A stretch of DNA of 64,000 bases from an uncultured Spartobacteria bacterium (GTDB lineage: Bacteria > Verrucomicrobiota > Verrucomicrobiia > Chthoniobacterales > JAATET01): NCBI GenBank assembly GCA_937901895.1, contig CALGTD010000068.1, positions 3,130 through 67,129 of the forward strand, read 5' to 3'. The translations under genes were made by a program, and so were the position numbers. A model generated the notes under the pieces. It worked only from the letters and a program-made list of their open reading frames with translations. It was not told where the DNA came from and did not search any database. Positions 37,060 through 47,300 of this stretch are shown piece after piece (position 1 is the stretch's first letter; every line of letters starts with the position of its first letter).

Positions 37060-38828
37060 TGCCCACCGTTCGCTCCCTCCTCGAGGAGCGCCTGCGCGCC
37101 GCGCTGGATGCTCTGAATCTGGACTCGTCCGCCGCAGAGGTCGCGCCGTCCTCCGACGCCCGATTTGGTGATTACCAGTCGAACACGGCGATGGTCCTCG
37201 CAAAGCGCGAGCGCCGCAACCCGCGGGAACTCGGCACCGCCATCGCGGAAAAGATCGACGTCTCCGGCATCGCCGCACCGCCCGAGCTGGCGGGAGCCGG
37301 ATTTCTCAACTTCCGCCTGGACCCGGCATTCCTCGACCGCGCCGCCGCGGAGCTTTTCTCCGACGACCGTTGCGGAGTCGAGCCCACGACGACACCTCGC
37401 ACGATTGTCATCGATTTCAGTTCGCCGAACGTCGCAAAGCCGATGCACGTGGGCCACATTCGCAGCACGTTTCTGGGCGACTGCCTGGCACGCATCGCGC
37501 GCTTCCTCGGCCACCGCGTCATCACGGATAATCACATCGGCGACTGGGGCACGCAGTTCGGCATGCTCCTCCTGGGCTGGAAGACGGAGCTCGACCGCGC
37601 CGCCCTCGAGTCCGACCCCCTCGGCGAGATGGAGCGCCTCTACAAGCTCATCAGCGCCCGCTGCCGCGAAGACGCCGCCACGCTCGAGCGCGCTCGCTCC
37701 GAACTTGTGAAGCTCCAGTCCGGAGACGAGGAAAACCTCGCGCTCTGGCAGGAGATGATCCGCCTCTCCCAGTCGCAGTTCGACTCCGTTTACAGCCGCC
37801 TCGGAGTGACCTTCGACGTCACGCTCGGCGAGAGCTTCTACAATCCGCGGCTCAAAACCGTCGTCGAGGAATTGAAATCCCGCGGCATCGCCGTGGAAAG
37901 CGACGGCGCGTGGTGCGTCTTCTCGGATCGCTCCGGCGATCCCGGCGACGATCCGTTCCTCGTGCGCGACAAGGACGGCTGGCGCGACAATCCGGCGATC
38001 GTCCAGAAGAGCGACGGTGCCTCGAACTACACGACGACCGACCTCGCCACGCTCGAATACCGGCTCGAGACCTGGTCACCGGACGAGATCCTCTACGTCA
38101 CCGACGGCCGGCAGCAGCTTCATTTCCGCCAGCTCTTCGCGATCTTCCGGCGCTGGCATCCCGAGGTCCGCGTTCGTCTCGCGCACGCATGGTTCGGCAC
38201 GATCCTTGGCGAGGACAACAAGCCCTTCAAGACCCGCAGCGGCGAGGTGGTGAAGTTGCAGGATCTCCTCGACGAAGCGGAGGAACGCGCCGGCAAACTC
38301 GTTGCCGAGAAAAATCCCGATCTTCCCGCGGAGGAACGCGCCGTCATTGCGCGCAAGGTCGGCATCGGTGCCGTCAAATACGCCGACCTCTCCCCCCACC
38401 GCCAGACGGACTACGTCTTCTCGTGGGATCGCATGCTCAGCTTCCAGGGGAACACTGCGCCCTATCTCCAATACAGCTGCGTGCGCATCCGCTCGATTTT
38501 CCGCAAGGCGGCCGAGGCGGGCATCCCGCCTCTCGACCCGCAGATTTCCTCGCTGCCCTGCCCGGAACCTGCCGAGCGCACGCTCGTGATCAAACTCCTC
38601 CTGATCGGGGAGGTGCTCCCGCAGGTGCTCGAGGATTTCCGGCCCAACCTGCTCGCCACCTATCTCTACGAGCTGGCCTCGGCGTTCCACGCCTTTTTCG
38701 AGTCCTGCCCGGTTCTGAAATCCGAGGGCGATACGCGCACCGCACGCCTTGCGCTTTGCGCGACCACGCTGCGCACGCTCGAGACCGGCCTCGGCCTCCT
38801 CGGCATCGAGGTTCCCGAGCGGATGTAA
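37059..38828 (+). CDS. argS: Arginyl-tRNA synthetase
   Basis: A 589-residue class I synthetase that charges tRNA-Arg. It has an N-terminal additional domain (FGDYQSNTAMVLAKR), the HIGH-type motif HVGH (130-133, in SSPNVAKPMHVGHIRSTFLGD), the ASNYTTTDLA region, the KPFKTRSGEVVKL segment in place of KMSKS, and a C-terminal anticodon domain. Length and motifs are normal. It starts 1 nt inside the ptsN stop and is convergent with typA, 63 nt apart. Confidence 0.97.
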   Translation: MPTVRSLLEERLRAALDALNLDSSAAEVAPSSDARFGDYQSNTAMVLAKRERRNPRELGTAIAEKIDVSGIAAPPELAGAGFLNFRLDPAFLDRAAAELFSDDRCGVEPTTTPRTIVIDFSSPNVAKPMHVGHIRSTFLGDCLARIARFLGHRVITDNHIGDWGTQFGMLLLGWKTELDRAALESDPLGEMERLYKLISARCREDAATLERARSELVKLQSGDEENLALWQEMIRLSQSQFDSVYSRLGVTFDVTLGESFYNPRLKTVVEELKSRGIAVESDGAWCVFSDRSGDPGDDPFLVRDKDGWRDNPAIVQKSDGASNYTTTDLATLEYRLETWSPDEILYVTDGRQQLHFRQLFAIFRRWHPEVRVRLAHAWFGTILGEDNKPFKTRSGEVVKLQDLLDEAEERAGKLVAEKNPDLPAEERAVIARKVGIGAVKYADLSPHRQTDYVFSWDRMLSFQGNTAPYLQYSCVRIRSIFRKAAEAGIPPLDPQISSLPCPEPAERTLVIKLLLIGEVLPQVLEDFRPNLLATYLYELASAFHAFFESCPVLKSEGDTRTARLALCATTLRTLETGLGLLGIEVPERM

Positions 38829-38891
38829 CGGCGGCCCGGCTTGATCGGGGGCGTCAGCCGCTCCTCCCGTCAAACCAGACGACAAACGACA

Positions 38892-40706
38892 CTACGGCGC
38901 CACCTTCGACGCCGCACGCTTGCGCGCCGTGGCATCGAGGATCTTCTTGCGCAGACGCAGCGACTTCGGCGTGGCTTCGACGTATTCGTCGGGCGCGATG
39001 TATTCCAGCGCCCGCTCGAGGCTCATCACGAGCGGCGGCGCAAGGGAGATGCCCTTGCCATCCCCCTGCGAGCGCATGTTCGTAAGCTTCTTCGCCTTGC
39101 AGGGGTTCACCGGCATGTCGTCCGGGCGGGCATTTTCGCCGACAATCATGCCCTCGTAAATTTCCTCCTGCGGCCCAATGAAAAGGCGGCCGCGCTCCTG
39201 GATCGTGTCGAGCGCGTAAGCCATGCTCGTGCCGCTCTCCATGGAAACAAGCACGCCCTTGCCGCGGCTCGGGATATCGCCCTTGTGCGGGCCGTATTCC
39301 TTGAACAGATGCGAGGCGATGCCGAGACCTTTCGTGACGTTCACGAGATCGGTCTCGAATCCAATCAAACCGCGCGTGGGAATCACCGCTTCGACGAGCA
39401 CGCTGTGCGGATTGTGCTCCATGTTCACGATCTCCGCCTTGCGGCCGGCGAGCGATTGCAGAATGTCGCCGAGATTGTCCGGCGGCACATCCACGTAGAG
39501 CGTCTCCATCGGCTCGAGCAGATTTCCCGCCTCGTCGCGCTGGAAGATCACCTCCGGTCGCGACACGAGAAGTTCAAATCCCTCACGCCGCATCTGCTCG
39601 ACCAGCACCGCAATCTGCATCTCGCCGCGGGCCTTCACGTCAAACTGCCCCGCGTTTTCGGTCTCAGAGACCACCAGCGACACGTTCGTCCGCGTCTCGC
39701 GGATCAGCCGGTCCTTGATCTGGCGGGCGGTGAGCAGCTTGCCCTCACGACCGGCGAGCGGGCCGTCGTTCACGCAAATCTTCATCGCGATCGTCGGCGG
39801 GTCGATGTCCACGAACGGCAGCGCCTCGCGCTCCTCGCTGTCCACCAGCGTCTCACCGATGAAGACTTCCTCAAATCCGGAGATACCGACAATGTCGCCC
39901 GCGCCGGCGCTTTCAATCTGGATCTTTTCAAGGCCCTCGTGGCTGAACAACGCGGTGACGGTTCCCCGCTCCTTCGAGCCGTCCTTGTGAATGCAGACGA
40001 TGCTCTGCCCGACCTTTACCGTGCCGCTGATGATTCGCCCGTAGGCGATCCGGCCCAAATAGTCGCTGTAGTCGAGATTCGAGACGAGGAACTGGAAGAA
40101 ATCCTGGTCCGACTTCGGCGGCGGCGGGATGTGCCTCACGATCGCCTCGTAAAGCGGCTCCATGTTGTCGCTCTCCTGGTCGACCTCGTTCTTCGCAAAC
40201 CCCTGCTTTGCGCTGGCGTAAATGTGCGGGAAGTCGAGCTGCTCGTCCGTCGCGTTCAGCTCGAGGAAGAGCTCGAAGACCATGTCGAGGACCTTGTGCG
40301 GACGGGCGTTCTCGCGGTCGATCTTGTTGATGACGACGATCGGCTTGAGGCCGTTTTCCATCGCCTTCTTGAGCACGAACTTCGTCTGCGCCTGCGGGCC
40401 GTCGTGGCTGTCCACGATGAGCAGCACGCCGTCGACCATTTTCATGATCCGCTCGACCTCGCCGCCGAAATCCGCGTGACCCGGAGTGTCCACGACGTTG
40501 ATGTGATAGCCCTTCCAGCGAAACGCGGCGTTCTTCGCGCGAATCGTGATTCCCTTCTCTCGCTCGAGATCCATCGAGTCCATCATCCGCTCATCGGTCT
40601 TCTGATTGGCGCGAAAGGTTCCCGCCTGCTTGAGAAGCTGGTCGACGAGTGTGGTTTTGCCGTGATCGACGTGTGCGATGATGGCGATGTTGCGGATGTT
40701 TTCCAT
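38892..40706 (-). CDS. typA: Ribosome-associated GTPase TypA/BipA
   Basis: A 604-residue translational GTPase that binds the ribosome and helps 50S assembly and stress adaptation. G1 is AHVDHGKTT (11-19); REKGITI, VDTPGHADFGGEVER and NKIDR follow. The later domains carry the TypA-specific C-terminal part (GKGVLVSMESGTSMAYALD ... EEIYEGMIVGENAR). I start at the ATG at 40706, giving the usual length and N-terminus (MENIRNIAIIAHVDHGK). The promoter TTGACA/CATAGT lies just upstream. Confidence 0.97.
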   Translation of the reverse strand: MENIRNIAIIAHVDHGKTTLVDQLLKQAGTFRANQKTDERMMDSMDLEREKGITIRAKNAAFRWKGYHINVVDTPGHADFGGEVERIMKMVDGVLLIVDSHDGPQAQTKFVLKKAMENGLKPIVVINKIDRENARPHKVLDMVFELFLELNATDEQLDFPHIYASAKQGFAKNEVDQESDNMEPLYEAIVRHIPPPPKSDQDFFQFLVSNLDYSDYLGRIAYGRIISGTVKVGQSIVCIHKDGSKERGTVTALFSHEGLEKIQIESAGAGDIVGISGFEEVFIGETLVDSEEREALPFVDIDPPTIAMKICVNDGPLAGREGKLLTARQIKDRLIRETRTNVSLVVSETENAGQFDVKARGEMQIAVLVEQMRREGFELLVSRPEVIFQRDEAGNLLEPMETLYVDVPPDNLGDILQSLAGRKAEIVNMEHNPHSVLVEAVIPTRGLIGFETDLVNVTKGLGIASHLFKEYGPHKGDIPSRGKGVLVSMESGTSMAYALDTIQERGRLFIGPQEEIYEGMIVGENARPDDMPVNPCKAKKLTNMRSQGDGKGISLAPPLVMSLERALEYIAPDEYVEATPKSLRLRKKILDATARKRAASKVAP

Positions 40707-40733
40707 GTAGTTCCCCGAAAAAAACGGACGCGC

Positions 40734-40762
40734 ACTATGGGTGCCGCTGATGGACGTGTCAA
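40734..40762 (-). promoter_or_regulatory. Promoter of typA
   Basis: Reading the minus strand: TTGACA (40762-40757), a 17-nt spacer, then CATAGT (40739-40734). Transcription would start near 40727, leaving a leader of about 20 nt with GGGGAA before the ATG. It is back-to-back with the promoter of the next + strand gene. Confidence 0.6.
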
Positions 40763-40801
40763 CTGGCGGCGATTTTTTTGCGGAACATTCAATGGTTTCC
40801 C

Positions 40802-40830
40802 TTGCCAACCATCACCCGCCTCTCTAGTGG
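40802..40830 (+). promoter_or_regulatory. Possible promoter of the small secreted protein gene
   Basis: TTGCCA and TAGTGG are separated by 17 nt. The -10 box ends directly before an ATG at 40831, so a transcript from here would begin near the second ATG at 40840, favouring that as the real start with almost no leader. Confidence 0.4.
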
Positions 40831-40839
40831 ATGCCCGCC

Positions 40840-41289
40840 ATGTTCAGCACCCGTTCGCTCCTTCCGGGCATCCTGGCAATCTGCCTGACATCCACCGGCC
40901 TTGCGGCAGGGGAGGATTTTTCGGATTTCAACGGGCGCTACAAGACCCGCACCACCGCGAAAGAACGAAGGAAATCCGCGGTGATCTACGGATTCAACGC
41001 CTTTCGCGCGTTCCCCGATGGCACGCTCAAGGCCGCCGGCTCCGCTTACATCCGGCGCGAGGGACAGCCGTTTCTTCGCAAAACCTTCACCGCAAAAGGC
41101 CGCCTCACAACGCTCGCATCGAATGCCGGCACTTCCCTCGCCAGGGGCACGATCACCTTGAGCAAGCTCGGAACCCGGGGGACAGTCACCCTGCGCACGT
41201 TCACCGGCCAGCAGGGCCTCGTCCGGGGCACAATGAAGCTCAAGTCGAAGAAGCAAACCTCCCGCGTTTTCCTCGTCAAAGGGCTGTAA
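40840..41289 (+). CDS. Small secreted protein of unknown function
   Basis: A 149-residue protein not recognised as any family. It begins MFSTRSLLPGILAICLTSTGLAAG, a signal peptide likely cleaved near residue 24. The mature part is basic, rich in Arg, Lys and Thr, and built of short strand-like segments (GTITLSKLGTRGTVTLRTFTG), with no Cys. An ATG at 40831 would add three residues, but promoter geometry favours 40840. It stands alone between typA and the reductase gene. A small periplasmic beta protein is the most that can be said. Confidence 0.6.
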   Translation: MFSTRSLLPGILAICLTSTGLAAGEDFSDFNGRYKTRTTAKERRKSAVIYGFNAFRAFPDGTLKAAGSAYIRREGQPFLRKTFTAKGRLTTLASNAGTSLARGTITLSKLGTRGTVTLRTFTGQQGLVRGTMKLKSKKQTSRVFLVKGL

Positions 41290-41318
41290 CTCACCCGCTG
41301 GACGGCTAACTTGTCGTC

Positions 41319-42320
41319 GTGCCTTCGGACTACACCCCCGCTCCCGACCGCTACGAGACGACACCCTACCGCCGCTGCGGCCGAAGCGGCCTGCGCCTGC
41401 CGGCAATTTCCCTCGGGCTCTGGCACAACTTCGGGGGAACCGCCTCGTTCGACAACGCCCGCGCAATGCTGCTGCGTGCGTTCGACCTCGGCATCACCCA
41501 TTTCGACATCGCGAACAACTACGGTCCGCCGCCCGGTTCCGCGGAGAAGACGATGGGCCGCGTCCTCGCAGAGGACCTCGCCGCCCACCGCGACGAGTTG
41601 ATTCTTTCCACGAAGGCCGGCTACACGATGTGGCCGGGCCCCTACGGCGACTGGGGGTCCCGGAAATACCTCCTCTCCAGCCTCGACCAAAGTCTGCGCC
41701 GGCTTCGCGTCGACTATGTGGACATCTTCTATCACCACCGGCCTGACCCCGAGACGCCGATGGAGGAAAGCCTCACCGCGGTGGCTGACACCGTCCGCAT
41801 CGGCAAGGCACTCTATGCGGGTGTTTCGAACTATCCCGCCGAACTTGCCTCAAAGGCCGCCACCTTCCTGCGGTCGTTGAATGTCCCGCTCGTCATCCAC
41901 CAGCCGCGTTACAACATCCTTGAGCGCGCGCCCGAAACCACCGGTCTGCTCACCGCCCTCGAGGACGCCGGCGTCGGCTGCATCGCGTTCTGTCCGCTCG
42001 CACAGGGCCTCCTCACCGACCGCTACCTCGCCGGGATTCCGGAAGGTTCACGGGCGGCAACACCGGGCACCTTCCTTCCCGCATCGCGTGTGACGGACGA
42101 AGTCGTTGCCAAGGCACGTCAACTCGCCTCGATCGCGAAAGCCCGCGGTCAGTCGCTTGCGCAGATGGCCCTGTCCTGGGTGCTGCGACGTCCGGCGGTC
42201 ACTTCGGCGCTCATCGGAGCCAGCCGTGTCTCGCAGATCGAGGAAAACATCGCAGCAGCCTCGCGCACGGAATTTTCCGACGACGAGCTCGCCGCCATCG
42301 ACGCCGCCTGCGGCAACTAG
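41319..42320 (+). CDS. yghZ: Aldo-keto reductase, L-glyceraldehyde 3-phosphate reductase type (YghZ-like)
   Basis: A 333-residue NADPH-dependent reductase. The opening YRRCGRSGLRLPAISLGLWHNFG, then LGITHFDIANNYGPPPGSAE (catalytic Tyr), TKAGYTMWPGPYGDWGSRKYLL and YVDIFYHHRPDPETPMEE closely match YghZ. NADPH binding is shown by GASRVSQIEENI. In E. coli YghZ reduces L-glyceraldehyde 3-phosphate and detoxifies aldehydes. It starts at a GTG; TAACTT (41307-41312) lies 6 nt before it. It is convergent with the DUF3472 gene. Confidence 0.93.
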   Translation: MPSDYTPAPDRYETTPYRRCGRSGLRLPAISLGLWHNFGGTASFDNARAMLLRAFDLGITHFDIANNYGPPPGSAEKTMGRVLAEDLAAHRDELILSTKAGYTMWPGPYGDWGSRKYLLSSLDQSLRRLRVDYVDIFYHHRPDPETPMEESLTAVADTVRIGKALYAGVSNYPAELASKAATFLRSLNVPLVIHQPRYNILERAPETTGLLTALEDAGVGCIAFCPLAQGLLTDRYLAGIPEGSRAATPGTFLPASRVTDEVVAKARQLASIAKARGQSLAQMALSWVLRRPAVTSALIGASRVSQIEENIAAASRTEFSDDELAAIDAACGN

Positions 42321-42330
42321 CGAATACCAC

Positions 42331-43143
42331 TCACTCCGCCTCCGCGGGCTCCAGCACAATTTCGGATCCCAAGCCGACGTGCGTCGTCGTTTCTCCGCCG
42401 GTTGCGAGGAAGAACCTCCCACCCGTGCGCCCCGCGTCGATCGTGTCCTTCGCCTCCCACTCCGCGCCGGATGCCGTGAATCGCGCCTTCCGCACCGGAC
42501 GCCACGTCCCGTTCACTTTCACGGCAACTTCGCCAAACAACGCCCGCCTCATCTCCTCCGCGCTTTTCGTGTCGCGTCGAAAATCCTCGAGAAACGAATG
42601 CACCCCACGCAGCAGGCGTCCACCGGTTCGCACGCGAAAGGTCACCAGCCGCTCCCAGTCCTCCTCCGACGCCCGCTTCACGAAGCCGGTGTAGTTCGTG
42701 AAATCTCCGTCGGCCTCCGCGGCTACGCGGAACTCCGTTTCCTCGCCGATGTTCCATTCAAAATCCGCCATGCACTGCGCTCCCGTTCCCTCTCCGCCAA
42801 ACCGCTTGACCCGGACATGGGGAGCATGGAACACGCACTCCACCCGATCATCGGTCGGAACGGCATCCGGATCGTCGCCCTTCGTCGGATCCCAGACGGA
42901 AAAAATCACGACCTTCCCGCCGTTCACAAGTTCCTGCAGGCCGAAGTATCCCGTGTTCCATCCGCACGCCATGAAGAAACTCCCCGGCGTCGACTGCTCG
43001 ATGATCATCCCGCAGCGAAACTCCGCCGTCTCGGGAGCGTCGTATGCAAGGTGCACGGACCGTGCAGCGCGCGGCGGCTCGTCGGCGAGTCCTGTGAAAA
43101 GCCACCCTCCGAAAAGCAACGCAGCACAACGGAACCTCATCAT
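42331..43143 (-). CDS. Secreted DUF3472-type protein
   Basis: A 270-residue exported protein. The signal peptide is MMRFRCAALLFGGWLFTGLA, cleaved near residue 21. The mature part has the DUF3472-like segments FFMACGWNTGYFGLQ and VVIFSVWDPTKGDDP, then a beta-rich C-terminal region. These proteins are often carbohydrate-related in Bacteroidetes and Verrucomicrobia, but no activity is known. Start choice: tandem ATG at 43143 and 43140; the promoter at 43147-43175 suggests the second. It is divergent from the efflux genes. Confidence 0.65.
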   Translation of the reverse strand: MMRFRCAALLFGGWLFTGLADEPPRAARSVHLAYDAPETAEFRCGMIIEQSTPGSFFMACGWNTGYFGLQELVNGGKVVIFSVWDPTKGDDPDAVPTDDRVECVFHAPHVRVKRFGGEGTGAQCMADFEWNIGEETEFRVAAEADGDFTNYTGFVKRASEEDWERLVTFRVRTGGRLLRGVHSFLEDFRRDTKSAEEMRRALFGEVAVKVNGTWRPVRKARFTASGAEWEAKDTIDAGRTGGRFFLATGGETTTHVGLGSEIVLEPAEAE

Positions 43144-43146
43144 CCC

Positions 43147-43175
43147 ATCTAAGGCCGACTCTCCTTCGCCGGCAA
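43147..43175 (-). promoter_or_regulatory. Promoter of the DUF3472 gene
   Basis: On the minus strand TTGCCG (43175-43170), a 17-nt spacer and TTAGAT (43152-43147). The box lies 3 nt before the first ATG and 6 nt before the second, a leaderless-like arrangement. It is back-to-back with the efflux promoter. Confidence 0.5.
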
Positions 43176-43187
43176 TTCGCAACCGGT

Positions 43188-43215
43188 TTGACACATCTGC
43201 CCCGCGCCCTAGCCT
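43188..43215 (+). promoter_or_regulatory. Promoter of the RND efflux genes
   Basis: A perfect -35 box TTGACA, a 16-nt spacer and TAGCCT. The -10 box ends only 7 nt before the ATG at 43223, so the predicted transcription start is at or next to the start codon and the mRNA would be leaderless. Confidence 0.6.
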
Positions 43216-43222
43216 TCTCAGG

Positions 43223-44308
43223 ATGCGTCCCCAATTCTGGTTCCTCCCTGCGCTCGCCGCCGCGCTTCTCGCGGGCTGCGGGAAGTCGGAACCACCCGCC
43301 CGAAGCACGAAGGGCGGTCTCCTTTCGGTGGATTCGGTGGTCGTCGAACCCCGCCCGTTCAAGGAAAAGCTCCAGGCCACCGGTTCATTGCTCCCGCGGG
43401 AATCCGTCACGCTGCAAAGCGAACGCGAGGGGATGGTGCGCAGCATCGCCTTTCAGGAAGGTCAGCCCGTCAAAGAGGGAGCTCTCCTGTTGAAGATCGA
43501 TGATTCCGAACTCTCCGCCCAGCTCCAGCGCGCGCAGGCCCGGCTGCAGCTGGCCATCGCCGATGAAGCAAGGCAGCGCGGATTGCTTGGCCGGCAGGGC
43601 ATCAGCCAGGCCGCATACGACGAAAGTCTCGCCAATCTCGGGATCGCCCGCGCGGAGGTGGAACTCATCAAGTCCCAGCTCGCAAAAACCGAGATTCGCG
43701 CCCCCTTCGACGGTATTCCCGGTCTGCGCTCCGTGAGCGTCGGGAGCTACGTCACTCCCGGCACCCCGATCGCAAACTTCGCGGCGGTGGACTCGCTGAA
43801 GCTCGATTTCAGCGTGCCCGAGCGCTACCTCGGCCTGCTTCGTGCCGGACAAAAGGTCCGCTTCCGCGTCGCCGGACGGAGCGAGGATTTCGAGGCCACG
43901 ATCTACGCCATCGAGCCGCGCATCGACGTGGCCACCCGCTCCGTGCTTCTCCGCGCGGAGGTCCCGAACCCCGATGGAAAGCTCCTCCCGGGCAGTTTCG
44001 CCGAGATTCTTGTCGAGTTGGACGAGGATCCGGACGCCATTCTCATCCCCTCCCTCGCACTCATTCCCGGTCTCGCCAAACAAACGGTCTTCGTTTTCGA
44101 GCACGGCGTCGTGCAGGAGCGGCAGGTCTCCGTCGGCATCCGCACGGCAGACTCCGTCCAGATCATCGACGGGCTGCAACCCGGGGATCGCGTCATCACC
44201 AGCGGCATTCTCCAGCTCCGGCCCGGGATGAATGTCCAGCTCGGCAAGCCAAAGACCGCCGCCCCTTCCCCTGACGCCGGGACAAACAGCACGACCGCCG
44301 GCTCATGA
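43223..44308 (+). CDS. RND efflux periplasmic adaptor (membrane fusion protein)
   Basis: A 361-residue lipoprotein adaptor: signal with lipobox LAGC (Cys19), a beta-barrel/lipoyl part (LQATGSLLPRESVTLQSEREGMV), a short alpha-hairpin (about 90-150) and the HlyD/AcrA-like C-terminal barrel (DGLQPGDRVITSGILQLRPGM). It links the inner-membrane pump to an outer-membrane channel that is not encoded here. I start at the ATG at 43223 because it gives the signal peptide and matches the promoter. The pump gene follows with a 4-nt overlap. Confidence 0.92.
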   Translation: MRPQFWFLPALAAALLAGCGKSEPPARSTKGGLLSVDSVVVEPRPFKEKLQATGSLLPRESVTLQSEREGMVRSIAFQEGQPVKEGALLLKIDDSELSAQLQRAQARLQLAIADEARQRGLLGRQGISQAAYDESLANLGIARAEVELIKSQLAKTEIRAPFDGIPGLRSVSVGSYVTPGTPIANFAAVDSLKLDFSVPERYLGLLRAGQKVRFRVAGRSEDFEATIYAIEPRIDVATRSVLLRAEVPNPDGKLLPGSFAEILVELDEDPDAILIPSLALIPGLAKQTVFVFEHGVVQERQVSVGIRTADSVQIIDGLQPGDRVITSGILQLRPGMNVQLGKPKTAAPSPDAGTNSTTAGS

Positions 44309-47300
44309 CGCTCTACCGACTCAGCGTCGACCGTCCGGTCCTCGCGACCGTGATGTCCATCGTCATCGTCCTCTTCGGTGCGATCAGTCTCGGACGCCTC
44401 GGGGTGCGCGAGTATCCCGCCGTGGAGCCGCCGGTCATCTCGGTTTCCACGACCTATGTCGGTGCAAATCCCGAGGTCATCGAGTCGCAGATCACCGAGC
44501 CAATCGAGGAGGAACTGAACTCCGTGCCCGGCGTCCGCACCCTCACGTCCGTCAGTCGCGAGGGGCGCAGCACGATCAACGTCGAGTTCGAGGTTGGAGC
44601 CGATCTCGAGACCGCCGCAAACGACGTCCGAGACCGCGCGTCCCGGGCCGTCGGCCGGCTTCCGCCGGATGCGGATCCGCCGGTGGTTTCGAAATCCGAC
44701 GCCGACAGCCAGCCGGTCGTGATGGTCAATGTTTACAGTCCGCAGCGCGATCTGCTCGAGCTCTCGGACATCGCCGACCGGAGACTGAAGCCGCAGTTTC
44801 AGACCATTCCCGGCGTCAGCGAGGTCGATATCTGGGGCGAGAAACGCTACTCGATGCGCCTCTGGCTCGATCGCAACAGGCTTGCCGCCTACAACCTCAC
44901 GCCGCTCGACGTGCGCGATGCACTCGACAACGAGAACGTCGAGCTGCCGTCCGGTCGCATCGAGGGGGATACCGTGGAGCTGAACGTCCGCACGGTCAGC
45001 CGTTTCACGACACCGGAGGAATTCAATGAAATGGTCATCCGCCAGACCCCGGAAGGCGTCGTCCGGCTGAAGGACGTCGGCTACGCCATCGTTGGTCCGG
45101 AAAATCAGCGGAGTGTCCTCAAGCGCGACGGCATCCCATCGGTCGGCGTGGTGCTCCGTCCGCAACCCGGTGCGAACCAGATCGCAATCGCCGACGAATT
45201 CTACCGCCGGCTGGAGGATGTGAAGCGGGATCTCCCGCCCGACATCGAGATCGGCATTGGGTTCGACACCACGCAATACATCCGCCAGTCGATCCGCGAA
45301 GTCGGCGAGACCCTCCTGCTCGCGCTCGTGCTCGTCGTTTCGATCATCTTCCTGTTCCTGCGCAGCTGGCGCTCGACGCTCATTCCGACCGTCGCCATTC
45401 CGATCAGTCTGATCGGCGGGTTCTTCATCATGGACATGGCCGGCTTCAGCATCAACGTGCTCACCATGCTCGCGATGGTGCTCGCCATCGGCCTCGTGGT
45501 CGACGATGCGATCGTCGTCCTCGAAAACATCTATTCGAAGATCGAGCAGGGGATGACTCCGCACGACGCCGCCATCGAGGGCACGCGCGAGGTGTTCTTT
45601 GCCGTCGTCGCCACAACGATCGCGCTCGCCGCCGTGTTCACCCCTCTGCTCTTCATGGGCGGACTCATCGGCAGACTCTTCACGGAATTCGGCATCGTCA
45701 TGGCGGGCACCGTGATCATCTCGTCCTTTGTTGCGCTGTCGCTCGCGCCGATGCTCTGCTCGAAACTGCTTCGCTCCGGCAGGCCTTCCCGCTTCTACCG
45801 GATTACCGAGCCGGTGTTCAACGGACTGACGAATGGCTACCGCGCGCTCATCGGCGGATTTCTCCGCGTGCGGTGGCTCGCATTCCCAGCATTGCTGCTT
45901 TGCGGCGCGGCGGCATGGCTTGTGTTTACCCGCCTCGAAAGCGAACTCGCCCCCATCGAGGACCGCTCGCGCCTGCGCATCTCCGCCATCGCGCCCGAAG
46001 GTGCTTCCTACGAGTTCATGGCGGACTACATGGACCAGCTCAGCGCGATGGCGGCGGAGGTGGCCCCGGAAAACACCGCCACTATTTCCGTCACATCCCC
46101 GGGCTTCGGTGCCGCAAGCTCGGTGAACTCCGGCTTCGTCCGGCTCATTCTCGAGGATCGCGACCGCCGTGAGCGATCCCAGAGCGAGATTGCGCGCGCC
46201 CTGCTGAACGCCTCCACCGACCTCGCCGGGTCGCGCATTTCCGTGATCGAGGAGCCGAGCATCAGCATCGGCCGCGGAGCGGGTTCGCGTCTGCCGTTGC
46301 AGTTCGTTATCCAGGCGCCCAGCTCGGACAAGCTCCGCGACGTGCTGCCGGTTTTCCTCGAGAAGGCGGAGGCTACCGGTGCTTTTTCCCGTCTCGAGAC
46401 GGATTTGAAGTTCAACAAACCGGAGCTTCGCATCGACATCGATCGCGAGCGTGCACAGAACCTCGGCGTCTCCGCACGCGACATTGGCGAGACGCTCAAT
46501 CTCGCCCTCAGTGAGCAGCGTTTCGGATATTTTCTCCGCGACGGGCGGCAATACTACGTTCTCGGCGCTCTCGTGAAGGAGCAGCGCAACGAGAGCCTCG
46601 ACCTCGCAAGCCTCACCGTTCCAAGCGCGAGCGGCCAGCCCATCCGCCTCGACAACGTCATCCACCTTTCCGAGCAGATCAGTCCGCCGCAGCTTTTCCG
46701 CTTCAACCGCTACGCCTCCGCCACCGTGCAGGCCGGCTTGAATCCCGGCATCACCCTAGGTCGTGGCATCGGGATCATGCAGGACGTCGCACGGCAGACC
46801 CTCGACGAAACATTCCGCACCGATCTCGCAGGAGAAGCGCGGGATCTGCGCGAGTCGTCGTCCGGACTCGGCTTCGCGTTCGTGTTCGCACTGCTTCTTA
46901 TTTACCTCGTCCTGTGCGCGCAGTTTGAAAGCTTCCGTGACCCCTTCGTGATCATGCTCACCGTCCCGCTTGCGCTCGTCGGCGCGCTGGGCGCGCTTTT
47001 CGTCTTCGGGCAGACACTGAACATCTTCAGCCAGATCGGCGTCCTCATGCTCATCGGGCTCGTCACGAAAAACGGCATCCTCATCGTGGAGTTCGCCAAT
47101 CAGCGCAAAGCCGCCGGCATTCCTCCACTGGACGCAGTGCGTGAGGCCGCCGTCGCCCGCTTCCGCCCCGTGTTGATGACCGCGCTCTCGACGATTCTGG
47201 GAATCGCTCCGATCGCCCTGGCACTGGGCGCGGGTTCCGAAAGCCGACGCTCCATGGGCATTGCCGTGATCGGCGGCATGGTCATCGGCACGCTGCTCAC

